NCBI GenBank assembly: GCA_041179245.1
Contig: JBEGTT010000063.1
Location: 1 to 25,135 of the forward strand
Source of the DNA: JBEGTT01 sp041179245
GTDB lineage: Bacteria > Pseudomonadota > Gammaproteobacteria > Burkholderiales > Rhodocyclaceae
Direction of reading: 5' to 3'
DNA: 25,135 bases
Shown here in pieces: positions 23,209 to 25,135 of this stretch. The position numbers and the translations under genes are program-made. Positions within the stretch are counted from its first letter, which is position 1. Each line of letters opens with the position of its first letter. Under the pieces are notes generated by a model. That model was not told the origin of the DNA and searched no databases. It saw only the letters and a program-made list of their open reading frames with translations.

Positions 23209-24072
23209 ATGGATAAACAGCTAGAAGCCTTGCAGCACAACCTTGAAGCCGCCGTGCAGCGCACTGATGCCGAAGGCATTGAGTTCTGGTTCGCCCGCGA
23301 CCTGCAAGCGCCGCTGGGTTACTCCCGCTGGGAAAATTTTCAAACTGCCATACAGCGTGCCATGGAATCCTGCGAAGCCTCTGGCCATGCGACTTCCGAT
23401 CATTTTCGTGGCGTCACGAAAATGATCGAGCTAGGCAAAGGGGGGATACGTGAAATCGATGATTTCATGCTCACCCGTTACGCTTGTTACCTGATTGCCC
23501 AGAACGGCGACCCACGCAAGCCGGAGATTGCTTTTGCGCAAAGCTACTTTGCCATGCAAACCCGCAAGCAGGAGCTGATTGAAGACCGTATGCGGTTGCA
23601 AGCGCGCATGGAAGTCCGTGATCGGCTGAGGGAATCAGAAAAGTCGCTGTCACAAAATATTTTCGAGCGCGGTGTGGATGATGCCGGTTTTGGCCGTATC
23701 CGCTCCAAGGGTGACCAAGCGCTGTTTGGTGGACATACCACGCAGGCCATGAAAGACAAATACGGCATTGTTAAAAGCCGACCACTGGCGGATTTTTTGC
23801 CCACGCTGACGATTGCCGCCAAAAATCTGGCGACCGAAATGACCAATCACAATGTGGAGCAAGCCAATCTGCGCGGGGAACACGCGATCACCCATGAGCA
23901 TATGAAAAACAACGAGAGCGTGCGCGATATGCTGGGGCAGCGCGGAATCAAACCGGAAAAACTGGCAGCCGAGGAAGACCTGCAAAAGCTGGAACGGCGG
24001 GTGAAGTCAGAAGAAAAGAAACTGGCGCAAAATGTCAAATCTCTGCCGCCGCAAGGCGACAAGGAGCAGTAA
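23209..24072 (+). CDS. dinD: DNA damage-inducible protein D family
   Basis: A 287-residue protein matching DinD along its length (274 residues in E. coli). The N-terminal BRO-like domain (about 10-110) contains EFWFARDLQAPLGYSRWENF, HFRGVTKMIELG, DDFMLTRYACYLIAQNGDPRK and the AQSYFA.QTRKQE segment. A central region follows (IFERGVDDAGFGRIRSKGDQALFGG) and then a charged, coiled-coil-like tail (about 245-275). E. coli DinD is LexA-controlled and inhibits RecA strand exchange; the biological role is not settled. The ATG at 23209 has GGAGG upstream. An in-frame ATG at 23095 would add 38 residues but would translate through two palindromes, so I reject it. No E. coli-type LexA box is visible. The nuclease gene follows after three bases. 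Confidence 0.9.
   Translation: MDKQLEALQHNLEAAVQRTDAEGIEFWFARDLQAPLGYSRWENFQTAIQRAMESCEASGHATSDHFRGVTKMIELGKGGIREIDDFMLTRYACYLIAQNGDPRKPEIAFAQSYFAMQTRKQELIEDRMRLQARMEVRDRLRESEKSLSQNIFERGVDDAGFGRIRSKGDQALFGGHTTQAMKDKYGIVKSRPLADFLPTLTIAAKNLATEMTNHNVEQANLRGEHAITHEHMKNNESVRDMLGQRGIKPEKLAAEEDLQKLERRVKSEEKKLAQNVKSLPPQGDKEQ
23397..23428. repeat. Perfect 14-bp inverted repeat inside dinD
   Basis: Arms CGATCATTTTCGTG (23397-23410) and CACGAAAATGATCG (23415-23428) enclose the tetraloop GCGT. The sequence encodes part of the conserved DHFRGVTKMIE segment of DinD. A 14-bp stem without mismatch is unusual inside a coding region. Confidence 0.9.
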
Positions 24073-24075
24073 TCA

Positions 24076-25135
24076 ATGAGTCATCCGTTGACTGATTTTG
24101 GCAATCTGGATGCGCTGGCCGCGCACCTGCGCAGCGAGCTAATCGATAAGAAATTCATCCTGCTCTACGCCTACAACGGCACCGGCAAGACGCGGCTTTC
24201 GATGGCGTTCAAAGACTTCCGCAAGCAAGGGGATGGCAAAGACGCGACCCGAGACACGCTCTACTTCAACGCCTTTACCGAAGACCTCTTCACTTGGGAC
24301 AACGATCTGGAAGGTGACAGCGCGCGGGTGCTGAAAATGAACGCCGCTTCCCGCTTTTTCGCAGGAATGGAAGACTTGGAGATGGAGACCCGCATCCGGC
24401 CCTTCCTGCATCGCTATGCCGATTTTGATTTCAGCATTGATTACAGCGACTGGACGATCCGCTTCTCGCGTGAGGTTCGTACGGAAGAAACCACGCAAAC
24501 CATCGACAACATCAAGGTGTCGCGCGGCGAAGAGAATCTGTTTGTCTGGTGCTTCTTTCTGACCATCGTCCAACTCGCCATGGATGGCGCGGAAGCCTAT
24601 CAGTGGGTGAAATATATCTACATTGACGACCCTATCACGTCGCTGGACGAGCACAACGCCATTGCGGTGGGCAATCATTTGGCGCAGTTCCTGAAGCGAA
24701 AAGATCACGCCATCAAAACAGTCATTTCATCGCACCACACGCTTTTCTTTAACGTGCTGTGGAATGAGCTGCGGGAGATTGACCGCAAGAAGTTCGCGCC
24801 GCATTTCCTGTCGCATACTCGAAAGACCGGTCAGTACCAACTTTCTTATACCGGTGACACACCTTTTTTCCACCATTTGACGCTGCTCCAGGAGATTTGG
24901 CGGGCAAAGGAATCGGGCGCAATCTACACACATCACTTCAACGCCTTACGCAGCCTGCTGGAAAAATCATCCATCTTCCACGGCCACAAGAAGTTCTCGG
25001 TCTGCATCAAGCAGCAGGACGATGACCCAGACGACACGCTTTACGGCAGGCTCGTAAACATTCTGAGCCACGGCAATTATTCGTTTTATGACCCGGTAGA
25101 AATGCTGCCGGAGAACAAGGCACATTTTGAAAAAA
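24076..25135 (+). CDS. PrrC/RloC-like anticodon nuclease with ABC ATPase (3' end outside window)
   Basis: The frame stays open to the last base, giving the first 353 residues. The N-terminal part is an ABC-type ATPase: Walker A YNGTGKT (33-39), signature VSRGEEN (148-154), Walker B YIYIDDPITSLD (180-191) and H-loop SSHH (218-221). Unlike RloC there is no long coiled coil or zinc hook, so the layout is closer to PrrC. The C-terminal part carries R292-x3-E296 and H332, resembling the R-E-H nuclease triad of PrrC (R320, E324, H356). R325-x6-H332 also fits the HEPN ribonuclease motif. PrrC is held silent by its type I complex and cuts tRNA-Lys when a phage disables restriction. Placement in an hsd locus supports the same role here. 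About 40 residues are probably missing at the end. Confidence 0.8.
   Translation, partial: MSHPLTDFGNLDALAAHLRSELIDKKFILLYAYNGTGKTRLSMAFKDFRKQGDGKDATRDTLYFNAFTEDLFTWDNDLEGDSARVLKMNAASRFFAGMEDLEMETRIRPFLHRYADFDFSIDYSDWTIRFSREVRTEETTQTIDNIKVSRGEENLFVWCFFLTIVQLAMDGAEAYQWVKYIYIDDPITSLDEHNAIAVGNHLAQFLKRKDHAIKTVISSHHTLFFNVLWNELREIDRKKFAPHFLSHTRKTGQYQLSYTGDTPFFHHLTLLQEIWRAKESGAIYTHHFNALRSLLEKSSIFHGHKKFSVCIKQQDDDPDDTLYGRLVNILSHGNYSFYDPVEMLPENKAHFEK

Noticed and set aside
1..25135. CRISPR array or insertion sequence
   Set aside because: No regularly spaced repeats of 24-40 bases and no transposase-like frame with terminal inverted repeats were seen; the only tandem repeat is the 12-base VEAP unit.

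Overview
The window is ordinary chromosomal DNA of a bacterium, most likely a gammaproteobacterium. The evidence is the uvrC-pgsA gene order, an RNase R of the E. coli type, RlmF, the SelD/MnmH selenouridine pair, an FNR-type operator and a C-terminally self-cleaving Psd. I cannot fix the genus from sequence alone.

Layout. Bases 1-3733 hold housekeeping genes: the 3' part of uvrC, pgsA, a convergent rnr whose end overlaps pgsA by 122 bases, and a tRNA-Leu(CAG) with its own strong promoter and terminator. Just past the tRNA lies a 27-codon stump of a P4-type integrase, the scar of an old integration. Bases 3887-7560 carry a membrane-bound PAS-PAS-GGDEF-EAL protein on the minus strand. Divergent from it are a SatP-type acetate/succinate transporter and an exported Cache-domain protein. 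A perfect FNR/ANR box lies between the two arms.

Bases 7628-10955 (minus) hold serC behind an unusual 733-residue protein that joins an HExxH metalloprotease-like region to a C-terminal ATP-grasp-like region. Bases 11030-12608 hold a tightly coupled trio: a PhnA/YjdM zinc ribbon protein, a cysteine-rich CxxCxxCC protein and an EamA transporter. Bases 12618-14877 hold divergent selD and mnmH, which together put selenium into tRNA wobble uridine. rlmF and psd follow.

From 16788 to the window end runs a defence island on the plus strand: hsdR (starting inside psd), a Schlafen-AlbA_2/GHKL-ATPase protein, a self-inhibited class III Fic enzyme, hsdS, dinD, and the start of a PrrC/RloC-like anticodon nuclease with an ABC ATPase. 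No hsdM is present; it would be expected beyond base 25135. The likely logic is a type I restriction-modification system backed by at least two toxin-type effectors (Fic AMP transferase and tRNA nuclease), a DNA-damage protein and a putative DNA-binding regulator, probably expressed largely by read-through from psd. The two strongest candidates for something poorly described are this effector-loaded hsd island and the metalloprotease/ATP-grasp fusion.
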